A stretch of 12,675 nt of DNA from contig JADBKA010000128.1 of the NCBI GenBank assembly GCA_014896635.1, positions 1 to 12,675 of the forward strand, given 5' to 3'. The notes beneath the pieces are model-generated. The model did not search any database and was not told the origin of the DNA. It saw only the letters and a list, made by a program, of their open reading frames with translations. This DNA is from Ktedonobacteraceae bacterium (lineage in GTDB: Bacteria; Chloroflexota; Ktedonobacteria; Ktedonobacterales; Ktedonobacteraceae). A program made the position numbers and the translations under genes. Shown here in pieces: positions 1 to 7,926 of the stretch (within the stretch, counting starts at the first letter, position 1; every line of letters starts with the position of its first letter).

Positions 1-1025
1 GTCAGGGTATGCTGGCCATCTAGCAGCAGGAAGCGGCTATCGGGTGACCAGTACGGCACGCTATCCGCTGCTCCCGGCAGCGTGAACGTCGTATGATCAC
101 TGAGATTGAGCACAGTGTATGTCGTGCCGTCGCTGTAGAGCACATACTTGCCATCAGGCGCCCAGGCGAACTGCACGCAGGCGCAAGTTGCCAGCACGGT
201 CTTCTGACCATTGAGCGCATGGAGGACAAGCTGAACTTCAAGACGCTCACCTGCTTGCTGCGATTGCTGCGATTGCTGCGATTGCTGCACAGGCAGCGCA
301 TAGAGGAGTGCGGCGTTCTGGTGAGCCGGTTGCCAGAGCACGCGCTCCAGCGAAGCCGGTAGGGGATGACCGGCCAGCGGCTCCCGCTGGATAAACTGTT
401 CGTCCGTCCCGGCCTGCGTCGTCGTGGAGAGGCCGCGCCTGCTATTGACTGCGACGCGCTGGTTCTGCACGTCGTAAGAGAACGAAGGGATAGAGAAGCT
501 GCTCGGCGGCGTCTTGATAGCGATGCCGCCCGGCTGATCGTTCTGCGAGATCCACCAGCGGATACCATCGGGACTGCCCGGCGGCGTCTTCCCCGTCTGG
601 CGAAAGAGCAGGCGCGTGCCGTTGATGTTCCACATGGCATTGCTGTAAAACGCTTCTGGACTGGAAAAGGCTATCGGAATGGGAGAGCCGCCATCAACAC
701 CGACCGTATTCGCAGTAGATGGCACATCCGCGACCTGGCCTGTAATCGGTTGCGTCTTGAGTTGACGCGCTGCTGCGGTCCTGGCAAAATCGCCATCAAG
801 CGCGCGGAACATCAGGATTTGATGAGTGGGTGACCAGGCGAAACCGACGGCAGGTGTATCCTGCGCGACAATTTCAAGCGCATTGTTGCCATTCGGATCA
901 ATCGTCCAGATATGCCCATCGCGCACAAACGCAATCACACTGCTGCCCAGATGTCCAGGACTACACGCTGACAGTCCTGAGAGCAAAAGCAACAACAGGA
1001 GCAGAACAGAGCCACGCCATCTCAT
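1..1025 (-). CDS. Lipoprotein with TolB/WD40-like beta-propeller repeats (C-terminus off the window)
   Basis: An open frame runs from an ATG at 1025 to the window edge without a stop, giving 341 residues; the C-terminus is missing. Residues 1-21 form a lipoprotein signal peptide: MRWRGS, a run of eight leucines, then the lipobox LSAC, so Cys21 should be lipidated and the protein anchored outside the membrane. The mature part has repeated blade-like pieces resembling TolB/WD40 propellers, for example HIWTIDPNG, FAWSPTHQILMF, FAWAPDGKYVLYSDG and PYWSPDSRFLLLDG. A low-complexity QQS stretch lies between blades. It starts 13 bases after the kdpD stop, so it is probably read from the kdp mRNA. The ribosome site is poor: GGAAG ends one base before the ATG. 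No other start fits the signal peptide. Its role is unknown; a link to potassium is suggested only by position. Confidence 0.8.
   Translation of the reverse strand, partial: MRWRGSVLLLLLLLLSGLSACSPGHLGSSVIAFVRDGHIWTIDPNGNNALEIVAQDTPAVGFAWSPTHQILMFRALDGDFARTAAARQLKTQPITGQVADVPSTANTVGVDGGSPIPIAFSSPEAFYSNAMWNINGTRLLFRQTGKTPPGSPDGIRWWISQNDQPGGIAIKTPPSSFSIPSFSYDVQNQRVAVNSRRGLSTTTQAGTDEQFIQREPLAGHPLPASLERVLWQPAHQNAALLYALPVQQSQQSQQSQQAGERLEVQLVLHALNGQKTVLATCACVQFAWAPDGKYVLYSDGTTYTVLNLSDHTTFTLPGAADSVPYWSPDSRFLLLDGQHTL
255..288. repeat. 9-bp tandem repeat inside the lipoprotein gene
   Basis: About 3.8 copies of the unit TTGCTGCGA stand in tandem on the plus strand. On the coding (minus) strand they read CAA-TCG-CAG and encode repeated Gln-Gln-Ser. 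The unit length is a multiple of three, so copy-number change would lengthen or shorten a linker without breaking the frame. Confidence 0.9.
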
Positions 1026-1038
1026 GCTTCCGAGTATA

Positions 1039-2322
1039 TCACTTTTCGCTTTCCCGCGTCACTGGCACCAGGTGAATATCGACGTGCAGGCGCTGGCGCA
1101 GCAGCCGATTGACAAGAGAACCATAGAGGAACTCTTCCAGGCGCGAGCGCATCGGCTGTCCCAGCACTATCTGTGTCACGCGGCGTTGACGCGCCAGATC
1201 AGCAAGCGTGCAAGCAACATCACCGCTTTTCACTCTAATCACCTCGGCTCCCAGGTCCTCGGCCAGGCGGGCATGTTTCTCTACTGCCTCTTTTCTGGCA
1301 GCGCGGATCTGGCCAGCCTTACTCCCATACTTGAAGAATGCCACCAGGCGGCGCACAAACGCAGCATAGCCCGCCAGTTCCACATTGACCGCGATGAAAT
1401 CGGCATGCAGCCCGTGCGCCAGCCGCCAGGCATCGCGGATCACCTGCTTGCTGTGCGGACGGTGATCGAAGCCGACCAGCACGCGCTCGGTCGCTGTCCA
1501 GGGAGCGGTGATGTGCTGCTCCGTCATGTATTTTTGCAACTGCGACTCGGTTTTACTGGCAGTCAGGCGCAAGGCAATCTCGCGCAGGGCTGTCAGATTG
1601 CCCTCGCGGAAGAAATTATTGAGCGCCGTTTCTATGCGTTCGGGGGGATAGACGTTGCCGTGTTTCATGCGCTGGCGCAGTGCAGTAGGTGCGATATCAA
1701 CCAGCTCGACCTCATCGGCCTGATCGAGAATATAGTCGGGCAGCGTCTCCCGCACGCGGATGCCGGTAATGCTGGTTATCAGGTCGTTCAGGCTCTCCAG
1801 GTGCTGCACATTGAGGGTGGTGATTACGTCGATGCCGGCATCCAGAATATCCTGCACGTCCTGGTAGCGTTTTGTATGCTTTGAGCCGGGGACGTTCGTA
1901 TGCGCCAACTCGTCGATGAGTGCAACTTTTGGATGGCGCGCGATAACAGCATCAGTATCCATCTCTTCGAGCGTGACGCCGCGATAGGTAATCTTTTTTC
2001 GCGGAATCACTTCCAGATTGCCGATCTGCTCCTGTGTCTTCGCGCGCCCGTGCGTCTCGACGAAGCCAATCACGACATCGGTGCCGCGCGCTTTGCGGCG
2101 GTTACCCTCGGCGAGCATGGCGTAGGTCTTGCCCACGCCTGCCGCCGCGCCCAGGTAGACGCGCAGCTTGCCGCGTTGAGGCCGCTGCGCGCGGGATGTA
2201 TCGGGTGAGGCAGAGGGAGTTGTTCCCGTATCGCTATCGCGCAAGTGATAGCGTTCCAGCAATTCTTCGGGGTCGGGGCGTCCCTCTTCTCGCCTGGCGT
2301 TGTCAGGAAATTCCGCCGTCAT
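1039..2322 (-). CDS. kdpD: Short KdpD: sensor N-domain plus universal stress domain, no kinase
   Basis: This 427-residue protein corresponds to the N-terminal cytoplasmic half of KdpD, the K+/turgor sensor. After a variable leader, the KdpD N-domain has a Walker A motif GAAAGVGKT (residues 58-66), a Walker B-like VALIDELAHTN (133-143), and the family signatures TTLNVQHLESLND and GNVYPPERIETAL. A USP-like domain fills about residues 278-422. The four-helix membrane region, GAF, HisKA and HATPase parts of full-length KdpD (about 900 residues in E. coli) are absent. The protein ends naturally with a TGA, so this is a short form and not a frameshift. It starts 6 bases after the kdpC stop, with AGGA four bases before the ATG. 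The missing kinase is probably the separate gene at 11584-12675. The SxSx20FTAxY motif I recall for c-di-AMP binding by the Staphylococcus KdpD USP domain is not evident. Confidence 0.93.
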   Translation of the reverse strand: MTAEFPDNARREEGRPDPEELLERYHLRDSDTGTTPSASPDTSRAQRPQRGKLRVYLGAAAGVGKTYAMLAEGNRRKARGTDVVIGFVETHGRAKTQEQIGNLEVIPRKKITYRGVTLEEMDTDAVIARHPKVALIDELAHTNVPGSKHTKRYQDVQDILDAGIDVITTLNVQHLESLNDLITSITGIRVRETLPDYILDQADEVELVDIAPTALRQRMKHGNVYPPERIETALNNFFREGNLTALREIALRLTASKTESQLQKYMTEQHITAPWTATERVLVGFDHRPHSKQVIRDAWRLAHGLHADFIAVNVELAGYAAFVRRLVAFFKYGSKAGQIRAARKEAVEKHARLAEDLGAEVIRVKSGDVACTLADLARQRRVTQIVLGQPMRSRLEEFLYGSLVNRLLRQRLHVDIHLVPVTRESEK

Positions 2323-2328
2323 CGTGTC

Positions 2329-2922
2329 CTATTGCTTGCCGTCCAGGGCAAGGTTCAACTCAAGCACGTTCACGTACTGCTCGCCCAGAATCCAGAGAAA
2401 GCGGCCATGCACATGACTCATAACGAGCTGCTTGACTGCATCCTGGCTCATGCCGCGTTCGCGTGCGATGCGCGGCACCTGGAAGAGCGCACCGGCCACC
2501 GAAATCGCCGGGTCCAGGCCGGAGCCAGAAGCCGTCACCAGGTCCACCGGCACCGGCACGCCCGGATTCTCCTTCTGCAACGCTGCTGTGCGCTCCTGCA
2601 CACTCTTGATCAACTTCTCATTTGTTGGGCCGAGATTTGAGGCCGCGGAGTTCTCAGCGTTGTAGGGCTGCGGCTTGCTGCCGTCGTTGCTCAGCGTTGC
2701 CGAGGGGCGCCCATGAAAGTATCTGGGCGAGGTCCAGTATTGCCCGATCAGGTCGGAACCGATCACTTTTCCATCAACAGTATGCAGGCTGCCGTTCGCC
2801 TGGTAAGGGAAGATGAGCTGCGCCAGCCCGGTCACAACGCCCGGATAGATCAGACCGGTGGTGACGACAAGTAGCAGCGTGATCAAAATTGCTGGTCGCA
2901 GGTATTTTATCACCGTTTGCAT
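2329..2922 (-). CDS. kdpC: K+-transporting ATPase subunit C
   Basis: KdpC is the single-span accessory subunit of the KdpFABC K+ pump. With this start it has 197 residues, the usual size. A membrane helix lies at about residues 8-31 (RPAILITLLLVVTTGLIYP). The outer domain carries family motifs GSDLIGQ, SPRYFHGRPSA, ASNLGPTN, VPVDLVTASGSGLDP and a C-terminal QVPRIARERG. Two starts are possible. The ATG at 2937 overlaps the kdpB stop as TAATG but has no good ribosome site. The ATG at 2922 has GAGGA eight bases upstream and begins closer to the helix, as in other KdpC proteins, so I chose it; the alternative adds MRNRT. It follows kdpB directly and precedes kdpD by 6 bases. Confidence 0.95.
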   Translation of the reverse strand: MQTVIKYLRPAILITLLLVVTTGLIYPGVVTGLAQLIFPYQANGSLHTVDGKVIGSDLIGQYWTSPRYFHGRPSATLSNDGSKPQPYNAENSAASNLGPTNEKLIKSVQERTAALQKENPGVPVPVDLVTASGSGLDPAISVAGALFQVPRIARERGMSQDAVKQLVMSHVHGRFLWILGEQYVNVLELNLALDGKQ

Positions 2923-2930
2923 AGTTCGAT

Positions 2931-2935
2931 TCCTC
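2931..2935 (-). promoter_or_regulatory. Ribosome binding site deciding the kdpC start
   Basis: On the minus strand GAGGA stands eight bases before the ATG at 2922. The upstream ATG at 2937 has nothing similar, so this site favours the shorter kdpC. Confidence 0.6.
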
Positions 2936-2936
2936 A

Positions 2937-5090
2937 TTAGAACACCACGTGCAGTGCGACGAGTATCAGGTCGATGATCTTGATGCCGATGAACGGTACG
3001 ATGATGCCGCCCACGCCGTAGATTAGCAGGTTGCGGCGCAGCAGCGGTCCGGCTCCAATCGGACGGAATTTGACGCCGCGCAGTGCCAGCGGGATCAGCG
3101 CAATGATGATCAGAGCATTGAAGATCACCGCCGAGAGCACTGCGCTGTGCGGCGTTGCCAGTCGCATGATGTTGAGCGCCTTCAACTGCGGAAACGCTAC
3201 GGCAAACATAGCCGGGATGATGGCAAAGTATTTGGCAACGTCGTTGGCGATGCTAAACGTTGTCAGTGCGCCGCGCGTCATCAGCAACTGCTTGCCCACC
3301 TCTACGACCTCGATCAGCTTGGTAGGATTCGAGTCGAGGTCCACCATGTTCGCAGCCTCTTTCGCCGCCTGCGTCCCCGTGTTCATCGCCATACCGACAT
3401 CGGCTTGCGCCAGCGCCGGTGCGTCATTCGTGCCATCACCTGTCATAGCCACCAGGCGTCCGTCGGCCTGCTGCTCCCTGATCAATTTCATCTTGGTCTC
3501 CGGCGTGGCCTGCGCCAGGAAATCATCCACGCCCGCCTCTTTTGCAATCGCGGATGCCGTCAGCGGGTTATCGCCGGTAATCATGATCGTGCGAATGCCC
3601 ATGCGGCGCAGTTGCTCGAAGCGTTCGCGCATGCCGCCTTTGACGATATCCTTCAACTCGATCACGCCAAGCAGCCGGGCCTGCTGCGCGCCATGCTTAT
3701 CGCGCGCGACATCGGCCACCACCAGTGGCGTACTGCCAGCAGAGGCGACGCTATCGACGATGCTTTTTACTTCCTCACTCACGCTCCCGCCGGCGTTTTT
3801 CACAAACGTTGTGATCGCGTCGTCAGCGCCTTTACGAATTGTTCTCACCGTAGAATCGCCGTTGAAATCGACGCCGCTCATGCGCGTGCTCGCCGAGAAA
3901 GGCACAAATTTTGCAGCGGACGACGCAGTCGCTTGCAGGCCATAATGCTTTTTTGCCAGCGTAACAATTGACTGGCCTTCCGGCGTCTCATCGGAGAGAC
4001 TGGAGAGCAGGGCGGCCTGCGCCAGTTCGCGCTCGTCCACGCCGCTGAGCGGGATGAAGCGACTCGCCATACGGTTGCCAAGCGTGATCGTACCAGTCTT
4101 GTCGAGCAGCAGCACATCCACGTCGCCGGCAGCTTCGACGGCGCGCCCGCTCATCGCCAGTACGTTGCGCTGCACCATACGGTCCATGCCGGCGATGCCG
4201 ATGGCCGAGAGCAGCGCGCCAATCGTCGTCGGAATCAGGCAGACAAGCAGGGCGATCAGCGTCGTGATGCTGACCGGGCTGCCCGAATAGATGGCGAACG
4301 GCTCCAACGTGACGACGGCGAGCAGGAAGATGATGGTCAGGCTCGCCAGCAGGATGTTCAGCGCGATCTCGTTGGGCGTCTTCTGACGCGCCGCGCCTTC
4401 AACCAGCGCGATCATGCGGTCCAGAAACGTTTCGCCAGGATTGGCAGTGATGCGCACGACGATCCAGTCGGAGAGCACGCGCGTGCCGCCGGTGACGGCG
4501 CTGCGGTCGCCGCCGCTCTCACGGATGACGGGCGCTGATTCGCCGGTGATGGCCGACTCATCAACCGAGGCCACACCTTCAACAACATCACCATCGCCGG
4601 GGATCACATCCCCGGCCTCAACCAGCACATAGTCGCCTTTGCGCAGGTCTGGCGCGGCCACTTCCGCGACTTTGCTGGCGCGATCGGGCGCGGCCAGGCG
4701 TTTCGCCATCGTCGTCGTGCGCGTGCGGCGCAGCGTGTCGGCCTGGGCCTTGCCGCGTCCCTCGGCCATCGCTTCGGCGAAGTTGGCGAAAAGCACGGTG
4801 AACCAGAGCCAGAGCGTGACGGCAAACACAAACCAGGTCTCCGCCGCCGGTCCGCCGCCGAGCAACAGACGCACGAATTCGATGGTGGTAACGACACTGC
4901 CAACCTCGACGACGAACATCACAGGATTCTTCAACTGCCAGCGCGGATCGAGCTTCTTCAGCGAGTCGATGAGGGCGCGGCGGATGATCGGCCCGCTGAA
5001 CAGGGCTATTCCCCGTTTGCGGCGTGTCTTCCACTGCTTTACTTCAAGTGAACCAGTGACTGATTCCTGTTCTTGCATATTCTTCTTCAT
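2937..5090 (-). CDS. kdpB: K+-transporting P-type ATPase catalytic subunit B
   Basis: KdpB hydrolyses ATP to drive K+ through KdpA; it is an inner-membrane P-type ATPase. The 717-residue protein is complete. Visible sites are the actuator motif TGES (182-185), whose serine matches the E. coli Ser162 phosphorylated to switch the pump off; the phosphorylated aspartate D330 in [14 protein letters not shown] (398-406) in the nucleotide-binding domain; TGDN (505-508); and [10 protein letters not shown] (551-560) in the P domain. The ion-path motif CLIPTTIG lies at 284-291. D617 and K620 in [16 protein letters not shown] match the charged pair of E. coli D583/K586. The N-terminus is longer than in E. 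coli by about 23 residues. The ATG at 5090 has AGGGAG 12 bases upstream; an alternative is the ATG at 5078 (Met5). The gap to kdpA is 29 bases and the stop overlaps a possible kdpC start. Confidence 0.98.
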   Translation of the reverse strand: MKKNMQEQESVTGSLEVKQWKTRRKRGIALFSGPIIRRALIDSLKKLDPRWQLKNPVMFVVEVGSVVTTIEFVRLLLGGGPAAETWFVFAVTLWLWFTVLFANFAEAMAEGRGKAQADTLRRTRTTTMAKRLAAPDRASKVAEVAAPDLRKGDYVLVEAGDVIPGDGDVVEGVASVDESAITGESAPVIRESGGDRSAVTGGTRVLSDWIVVRITANPGETFLDRMIALVEGAARQKTPNEIALNILLASLTIIFLLAVVTLEPFAIYSGSPVSITTLIALLVCLIPTTIGALLSAIGIAGMDRMVQRNVLAMSGRAVEAAGDVDVLLLDKTGTITLGNRMASRFIPLSGVDERELAQAALLSSLSDETPEGQSIVTLAKKHYGLQATASSAAKFVPFSASTRMSGVDFNGDSTVRTIRKGADDAITTFVKNAGGSVSEEVKSIVDSVASAGSTPLVVADVARDKHGAQQARLLGVIELKDIVKGGMRERFEQLRRMGIRTIMITGDNPLTASAIAKEAGVDDFLAQATPETKMKLIREQQADGRLVAMTGDGTNDAPALAQADVGMAMNTGTQAAKEAANMVDLDSNPTKLIEVVEVGKQLLMTRGALTTFSIANDVAKYFAIIPAMFAVAFPQLKALNIMRLATPHSAVLSAVIFNALIIIALIPLALRGVKFRPIGAGPLLRRNLLIYGVGGIIVPFIGIKIIDLILVALHVVF

Positions 5091-5119
5091 TTTTATTGTT
5101 GACTCCCTGAAAACCGCGA

Positions 5120-6844
5120 CTAGAAGGTCTTTCCTGCGAGCATGAGAAAATGCTCGACTATCGGGCCAAGCGAGTAGGCCGGGAAGTAGGTCAGTGCGCC
5201 CACAATCAGGATCACGCCAACAAGCAGCGAGGCGAACAGCGGTCCAGTCGTGGGGAACGTCCCGGCGCTCACCGGCACGATCTTCTTGCGCACCAGCGAC
5301 CCGGCCAGCGCCATCACCGGCACGACGAAGGCGAAGCGCCCGATCAGCATGGCGAAGCCGGTGGTCCAGTTGTAGAACGGCGTGTTCGCGGTCAGTCCAG
5401 CAAAGGCCGAGCCGTTGTTGCCCGTCCCCGATGTGTAGGCGTAGAGCATCTCGGAAAGGCCGTGCGGACCAGGATTGAGAATAGAACTCGTCCCCGCCGA
5501 CAGCACGCTGGCAATGGCAGAGAAGCCCAGGATCGAGGCCGGCAGAATGAGGATTGCTAGCGCGGCCATCTTCATCTCTTTCTGCTCGATCTTCTTCCCC
5601 ACGTACTCAGGCGTGCGACCAACCATCAGACCGGCGATGAAGACAGCAAGAATGGCGAAGACGAGCACGCCATAGAGGCCGGAGCCGACGCCACCGAAGA
5701 CAATCTCACCCAGCGCCATGTTCGCCAGCGGAATCATGCCACCAAGCGGCATATAACTGTCGTGAAAGCTGTTGACGGCTCCACAGGATGCAGCAGTTGT
5801 CACAGTCGCAAAGATGCCGCTCTGCGCGATGCCGAAGCGCACTTCTTTGCCTTCCATGTTGCCGCCTGACTGCATTGCCGTTGCTGTTCTATCAACCGCC
5901 TGAGGATACAACGGGTTGCCCGGCTGCTCCGCCGCAAACACCACAAACACACCTGCCAGGAAGATCAGCGCCACCGCCGCCCAGATTGCCCAGCCCTGCT
6001 TCGTGTTGCCGACCATACTGCCAAAGAGGTAGATCAAGCCGGAAGGAATGGCGAAAATGGCGAGCATCTCGATCATGTTGGTGATGACATTGGGATTCTC
6101 GAACGGGTGGGCCGAGTTGGCGTTGAAGAAGCCTCCGCCATTAGTTCCCAACTCTTTAATAATTTCCTGCGAGGCCACCGGTCCCTGCGCGATCACCTGC
6201 TTCGCCCCCTCAAGCGTCGTGACCTGCGTGTAGGCGCTGAAGTTCTGCACTACACCCTGCGAGACCAGTACCAGCGCGCCAATCACAGAGATCGGCAGCA
6301 ATATATAGAGTGTGCAGCGCACCAGGTCCACCCAGAAGTTACCCAGGTGCTGCGCGCTGCGCCGGCTTAGAGCACGAATAAAGGCGACTGCCAGCGCGAT
6401 GCCGGTCGCGGCAGAGACAAAGTTGTGAAAGGCCAGGCCGGCCATCTGCGTCAGATAGCTCATCGTCTGCTCGCCGGTGTAAGCCTGCCAGTTGGTATTG
6501 GTGGTGAAGCTGGCCGCCGTGTTAAACGCAAGCTGCGGCTCGACTGCGCCAAAGCCCTGCGGATTAAAGGGCAGCCACTGCTGCGTACGCTGCAACAGGT
6601 AGAGCCAGATCATGCCTACCAGGCTAAACAGCAGCATGGAAATGGTGTAGCCGATCCAGTTCTGCTCCTGTTCCGCGTTGACACCGGAGATGCGATAAAA
6701 AATCTTCTCAACGGGCGCAAACGCCGGCGTGAGCCAGGTGCGCTCTCCGTTGAAGACGCGCTTCATGTAGAGACCGAGCGGCTTTGTAATCAAAAAGAGA
6801 ATGACAATGAAAACTAGTACCTGCACGATATTACTGACCGTCAC
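5120..6844 (-). CDS. kdpA: K+-transporting ATPase subunit A (channel subunit)
   Basis: KdpA is the membrane subunit that selects and binds K+, related to the Trk/Ktr channel-like family. From a GTG start it has 574 residues (E. coli 557). All four selectivity-filter loops are present: SFTTNTNWQ (112-120), GTNGGGFFN (233-241), [12 protein letters not shown] (353-364) and [12 protein letters not shown] (474-484). The Gln after NTNW matches E. coli Gln116. The N-terminal helix [19 protein letters not shown] fits the family. I prefer GTG at 6844 because GAGGTGA lies five bases upstream and the protein then begins directly before the first helix. The upstream ATG at 6889 would add 15 polar residues ([15 protein letters not shown]) and has no clear ribosome site. 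It lies 58 bases after kdpF and 29 bases before kdpB. Confidence 0.97.
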   Translation of the reverse strand: MTVSNIVQVLVFIVILFLITKPLGLYMKRVFNGERTWLTPAFAPVEKIFYRISGVNAEQEQNWIGYTISMLLFSLVGMIWLYLLQRTQQWLPFNPQGFGAVEPQLAFNTAASFTTNTNWQAYTGEQTMSYLTQMAGLAFHNFVSAATGIALAVAFIRALSRRSAQHLGNFWVDLVRCTLYILLPISVIGALVLVSQGVVQNFSAYTQVTTLEGAKQVIAQGPVASQEIIKELGTNGGGFFNANSAHPFENPNVITNMIEMLAIFAIPSGLIYLFGSMVGNTKQGWAIWAAVALIFLAGVFVVFAAEQPGNPLYPQAVDRTATAMQSGGNMEGKEVRFGIAQSGIFATVTTAASCGAVNSFHDSYMPLGGMIPLANMALGEIVFGGVGSGLYGVLVFAILAVFIAGLMVGRTPEYVGKKIEQKEMKMAALAILILPASILGFSAIASVLSAGTSSILNPGPHGLSEMLYAYTSGTGNNGSAFAGLTANTPFYNWTTGFAMLIGRFAFVVPVMALAGSLVRKKIVPVSAGTFPTTGPLFASLLVGVILIVGALTYFPAYSLGPIVEHFLMLAGKTF

Positions 6845-6849
6845 AGGAA

Positions 6850-6856
6850 TCACCTC
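6850..6856 (-). promoter_or_regulatory. Ribosome binding site for the kdpA GTG start
   Basis: GAGGTGA on the minus strand sits five bases before the GTG at 6844. It is one of the strongest sites in the window and sets the kdpA start there, not at the ATG at 6889. Confidence 0.75.
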
Positions 6857-6902
6857 AACTTTATAATGCTGACCTGAATCATCCGGCAAAATTCTTACAG
6901 GA

Positions 6903-6998
6903 CTAGAATTTCTCCGGTGCGAGCAGCGCGATGACCAGGTAGATCGCTAACAACAGGGCCACCAGGCCGACCAGAATATACTCAAGCGGAGTATTCAC
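6903..6998 (-). CDS. kdpF: K+-transporting ATPase subunit F (31-residue membrane peptide)
   Basis: A GTG start gives the peptide [18 protein letters not shown] followed by [13 protein letters not shown] and a TAG stop. KdpF is a single membrane helix of about 29-31 residues that packs against KdpA and stabilises the KdpFABC complex. The size, one hydrophobic segment (about residues 6-26), the Tyr-Leu-Val pattern and the C-terminal PEKF are typical of KdpF in high-GC bacteria. GAGG lies eight bases upstream of the GTG. It is directly upstream of kdpA, the usual order. Peptides this short are often missed by automatic gene calling. Confidence 0.92.
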   Translation of the reverse strand: MNTPLEYILVGLVALLLAIYLVIALLAPEKF

Positions 6999-7025
6999 TT
7001 CTTTTGCCTCTTTCACTGCATAATG

Positions 7026-7109
7026 TTACAGGCGTTCACAACCGAACGTGAACCCTATACACAGCAGAAAAAACGCGATTGACACGACGACAATCAATAG
7101 ATCAAGCAT
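7026..7109 (-). CDS. 27-residue membrane peptide upstream of kdpF
   Basis: The peptide is MLDLLIVVVSIAFFLLCI followed by GFTFGCERL and a TAA stop. Residues 4-20 form one hydrophobic segment, and the tail GCERL is short, with charged residues. The start is well supported: AGAGGA lies five bases before the ATG. Its first eight bases overlap the end of the response regulator gene (ATGCTTGA), which suggests translational coupling, and it ends 27 bases before kdpF. From memory, similar peptides ending in GC(D/E)(R/K)L precede kdpF in several bacterial phyla without an assigned function; I could not check this. It is distinct from KdpF, which follows it. It may be a further small subunit or assembly factor of the pump, but that is inference. 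Confidence 0.75.
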   Translation of the reverse strand: MLDLLIVVVSIAFFLLCIGFTFGCERL

Positions 7110-7563
7110 AAAATTCCTCTTCACATGAACGTACCATCTGAGAGGGGAAAGAGGTCTGCTGACCCTCACCGCCTTCCCGATGGCAGCGTTGAGCGGCCTC
7201 TGCCGCCAGGCGCAAGACAGCTTCAATGGGGAATGGCTTGGGCAGGTATGCCAGAGGATGGAATTCGGCGAGTCGCCGCGGACTCACACGCACGGCGGAG
7301 AGCACGACAACAGGCAGCCGGCCATCAATGCGAGATGTCAACCGTCCTTCAGCATGTGCAGTCCGCAGAACATCCCAGCCAGTCTCATCTGGCAGGTTGA
7401 TGTCCAGGAACACGAGATCGAACGTCTGCGCACGCAACTGCTCTAGCGCCTGCTGTACATCCGCTGCCACACAAACGCGATGGCCGCGCGCCTGCAAATT
7501 GCGTTCAATGACACTGCATAGGACGGCATCGTCCTCTACCAGCAGAATATTTGCTCCACACAT
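7102..7563 (-). CDS. Single-domain (CheY-like) response regulator
   Basis: The 153-residue protein is essentially one receiver domain. It begins NILLVEDD with acidic residues E10, D11 and D12. The phosphate-accepting aspartate is D54 in LVFLDINLP, the switch residue is S89 in VVVLSA, and K109 is in YLPKPF. After the last helix (about residue 130) only a polar tail follows, with no DNA-binding or enzymatic output domain. The start at 7563 is chosen because the motif GAGGAAGGAAG ends eight bases upstream and the receiver fold begins immediately. An in-frame ATG at 7824 would add 87 residues read through hairpin DNA and is unlikely. It is the first gene of the kdp operon and overlaps the next small gene by eight bases. 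It may act as a phosphate sink or docking partner for the KdpD-type kinase; that role is inferred. Confidence 0.88.
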   Translation of the reverse strand: MCGANILLVEDDAVLCSVIERNLQARGHRVCVAADVQQALEQLRAQTFDLVFLDINLPDETGWDVLRTAHAEGRLTSRIDGRLPVVVLSAVRVSPRRLAEFHPLAYLPKPFPIEAVLRLAAEAAQRCHREGGEGQQTSFPSQMVRSCEEEFYA

Positions 7564-7710
7564 GCAGATAACTTCCTTCCTCAAGATGGCCCCGTTTCCT
7601 GCATCCGGCCACTGCCGAATTACCCCCTCAACAATTGCCAGCGTTGCCAGGGTGACAAGGAGACCGGGCAAGGGTTCGTCCCCACAGGGGTTAAGGGCAA
7701 TTATCTTGCC

Positions 7711-7747
7711 TTTCTCCCTCTTCTCTTCAAAGGAGAAAAGAGAGAAA
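7711..7747. repeat. Imperfect inverted repeat of purine/pyrimidine tracts
   Basis: A pyrimidine-rich arm starting TTTCTC at 7711 pairs with a purine-rich arm ending GAGAAA at 7747, around a short loop near 7727-7731. About 14 of 16 positions pair, and the two mismatches become G-U pairs in a minus-strand RNA. The hairpin would therefore be more stable in transcripts running towards the kdp genes. Confidence 0.55.
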
Positions 7748-7757
7748 AAGAATGTTT

Positions 7758-7804
7758 CGGGGGGACACCCCCCGGCCCCCGCCAGGGGACGTGCCGTCCC
7801 CTGG
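7758..7804. repeat. Tandem GC-rich hairpins (REP-like element)
   Basis: Two perfect inverted repeats lie seven bases apart. The first is CGGGGGG-ACA-CCCCCCG (7758-7774), a 7-bp stem with a 3-base loop. The second is CCAGGGGACG-TGC-CGTCCCCTGG (7782-7804), a 10-bp stem with a 3-base loop. A T-rich stretch follows on the minus strand. The position between divergent genes argues against a normal operon terminator. A dispersed palindromic repeat, or an attenuator in the kdp leader, are the two readings I favour. Confidence 0.75.
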
Positions 7805-7926
7805 ACCCCTGCTTTCGCCTGCATAGAAACTATACCCTGCCCACGCTCAATCCTGTGTAAAAAGAGTCAGGTGGATACTTAAAAATCGCTCAATGTGTTG
7901 CATTTGAAAAGAAAACACTGGAGCAG

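Larger units (their letters stand above)
7564..7926. other. Divergent spacer between the kdp operon and the Gmad2-like gene
   Basis: This 363-base stretch has no convincing gene. It holds the ribosome site of the response regulator (7572-7582), an imperfect purine/pyrimidine inverted repeat (7711-7747) and two near-adjacent GC-rich hairpins (7758-7804). On the minus strand a TATAGT at 7829-7834 resembles a -10 box for the kdp operon. I see no well-spaced -35, and the hairpins would then lie in the transcribed leader. On the plus strand I see no convincing promoter for the gene at 7927. No KdpE operator can be named from sequence alone. Confidence 0.6.

Noticed and set aside
20..640. Arginine- and serine-rich minus-strand open frame
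   Set aside because: It is an out-of-frame reading of the lipoprotein gene, whose true frame carries the signal peptide and propeller-like repeats.
826..1884. Long plus-strand open frame of 352 residues
   Set aside because: It lies opposite kdpD and the lipoprotein gene; its protein shows no recognisable domain, while the opposite strand has clear Walker motifs.
3031..3971. Two long plus-strand open frames opposite kdpB
   Set aside because: They mirror the codon bias of kdpB and show no protein-like features; kdpB motifs are intact on the other strand.
6845..6889. Longer kdpA start at the ATG at 6889
   Set aside because: It adds 15 polar residues before the first helix and lacks a ribosome site; the GTG at 6844 has an excellent one.
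7564..7824. In-frame N-terminal extension of the response regulator from an ATG at 7824
   Set aside because: It would translate the hairpin cluster into low-quality sequence, while a strong ribosome site and the receiver fold both begin at 7563.
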